A stretch of 5,784 bases of DNA from an uncultured Eubacteriaceae bacterium (GTDB lineage: Bacteria > Bacillota > Clostridia > Lachnospirales > Lachnospiraceae), in NCBI GenBank assembly GCA_945938055.1, contig CAMEUH010000168.1, positions 1 to 5,784 on the forward strand. The letters are read 5' to 3'. The stretch's first letter is position 1. Every line of letters begins with the position of its first letter. A program made the translations under genes and the position numbers. The notes beneath the pieces were generated by a model. It had not been told where the DNA came from and did no database searches. It was given only the letters and a program-made list of their open reading frames with translations. Shown here one piece after another: positions 5,246 to 5,784 of the stretch.

Positions 5246-5784
5246 ATGGAACAGTTAAGCCTGTTTGATGACCGTAAAATCAATGCACCGCTGGCAAGCC
5301 GCTTAAGACCGGAAACATTGGATGAGTATGTGGGACAGAAGCATCTGATTGGAAAAGGAAAAATCCTGAGACAGTTAATTGACCGGGATGAAATCTCTTC
5401 CATGATTTTCTGGGGACCGCCTGGAGTGGGAAAGACAACACTGGCAAGAATTATTGCAAATCATACCAGGTCCAATTTTCTGGAATTTAGTGCCGTAACC
5501 AGCGGCATTAAGGAAATAAAGGACGTGATGAATCAGGCAGAGGAGAACCGCAAAATGGGAATCCGTACGCTGCTTTTTGCGGACGAAATTCACCGGTTTA
5601 ATAAGGCACAGCAGGATGCTTTTCTGCCATATGTGGAAAAGGGAAGCATTATTCTTGTGGGAGCTACCACGGAAAATCCTTCCTTTGAAATTAATTCCGC
5701 GCTTCTCTCAAGGTGCAAGGTTTTTGTTTTGAAGGCTCTTAGAGAGGATGAAATCAAGGAACTGCTTCTTCACGCCCTGAAAAG
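5246..5784 (+). CDS. rarA: Replication-associated recombination protein A (RarA/MgsA), 3' truncated by the window
   Basis: These are the first 179 codons of an AAA+ ATPase normally about 430-450 residues long; the frame is open at the window edge. RarA/MgsA proteins act at stalled or gapped replication forks, interact with SSB and are relatives of clamp-loader ATPases. Visible elements are PLASRLRPETLDEYVGQKHL (15-34), Walker A GPPGVGKT (57-64), Walker B LLFADEIHRFNKAQQD (109-124), sensor 1 GATTENPSFE (139-148) and the arginine-finger region LLSRC (153-157). Walker B has alanine where valine is usual (FADE). The extreme N terminus contains QLSLF (3-7), which matches the bacterial sliding-clamp-binding consensus. 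The start is supported by AAGGAG at 5233-5238, 7 bases before ATG. The gene starts 16 bases after the LuxC-like stop with no terminator between, so it is probably read from the same transcript, although an internal promoter cannot be excluded. The DNA-interacting C-terminal domains lie outside the window. Confidence 0.96.
   Translation, partial: MEQLSLFDDRKINAPLASRLRPETLDEYVGQKHLIGKGKILRQLIDRDEISSMIFWGPPGVGKTTLARIIANHTRSNFLEFSAVTSGIKEIKDVMNQAEENRKMGIRTLLFADEIHRFNKAQQDAFLPYVEKGSIILVGATTENPSFEINSALLSRCKVFVLKALREDEIKELLLHALK

Noticed and set aside
1..5784. CRISPR array, tRNA or rRNA gene, insertion sequence or phage attachment site
   Set aside because: No regularly spaced repeats, cloverleaf-like segment, transposase motif or terminal inverted repeats were found on either strand by eye.

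Overview
The window looks like a chromosomal segment from a low-to-mid-GC Firmicute, most likely a motile clostridium of the Lachnospiraceae type. The evidence is strong purine-rich Shine-Dalgarno sites (AAAGGAGG, AGGAGG, GGAGG, AAGGAG), TTG/TATAAT-like promoters, an AT-rich intergenic region, a clostridial-style dCache chemoreceptor and a RarA of Firmicute type. The taxon is an inference from style, not from a marker gene.

Layout. (1) Bases 1-158 hold the 3' end of a plus-strand gene whose product ends in what resembles the C-terminal half of a histidine phosphotransfer (Hpt) domain. A doubtful 45-codon ORF follows (175-312). (2) A strong bidirectional hairpin terminator (421-456) separates these from a convergent gene. 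(3) Bases 477-2564, minus strand, encode a complete 695-residue transmembrane methyl-accepting chemotaxis protein starting at GTG. (4) A 224-bp divergent intergenic region (2565-2788) carries one candidate SigA-type promoter for each direction. (5) Bases 2789-5229, plus strand, encode a translationally coupled pair: a LuxE-family acyl-protein synthetase (381 aa) and a LuxC-family acyl-CoA/acyl-protein reductase (432 aa), overlapping by ATGA. (6) Sixteen bases later begins rarA (mgsA), an AAA+ replication-recombination ATPase cut by the window end after 179 codons.

How the genes work together. By family knowledge, LuxE activates a fatty (or other carboxylic) acid as acyl-AMP and passes it through a cysteine thioester to LuxC, which reduces it with NAD(P)H to an aldehyde. 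This is the fatty-acid-reductase half of the bacterial bioluminescence operon. No luciferase (luxAB) or acyltransferase (luxD) lies in the window, so the aldehyde must serve another purpose, unknown from this sequence. The downstream rarA has no obvious metabolic link and is probably a positional passenger, although the spacing suggests co-transcription. The chemoreceptor is transcribed divergently from its own promoter; a shared signal is possible but nothing in the sequence demonstrates it.

The most interesting element is the orphan LuxE-LuxC aldehyde-forming module. Secondary points are a Cys/His cluster in the LuxE-like protein that resembles a metal site, and a QLSLF sliding-clamp-type motif at the extreme N terminus of RarA.
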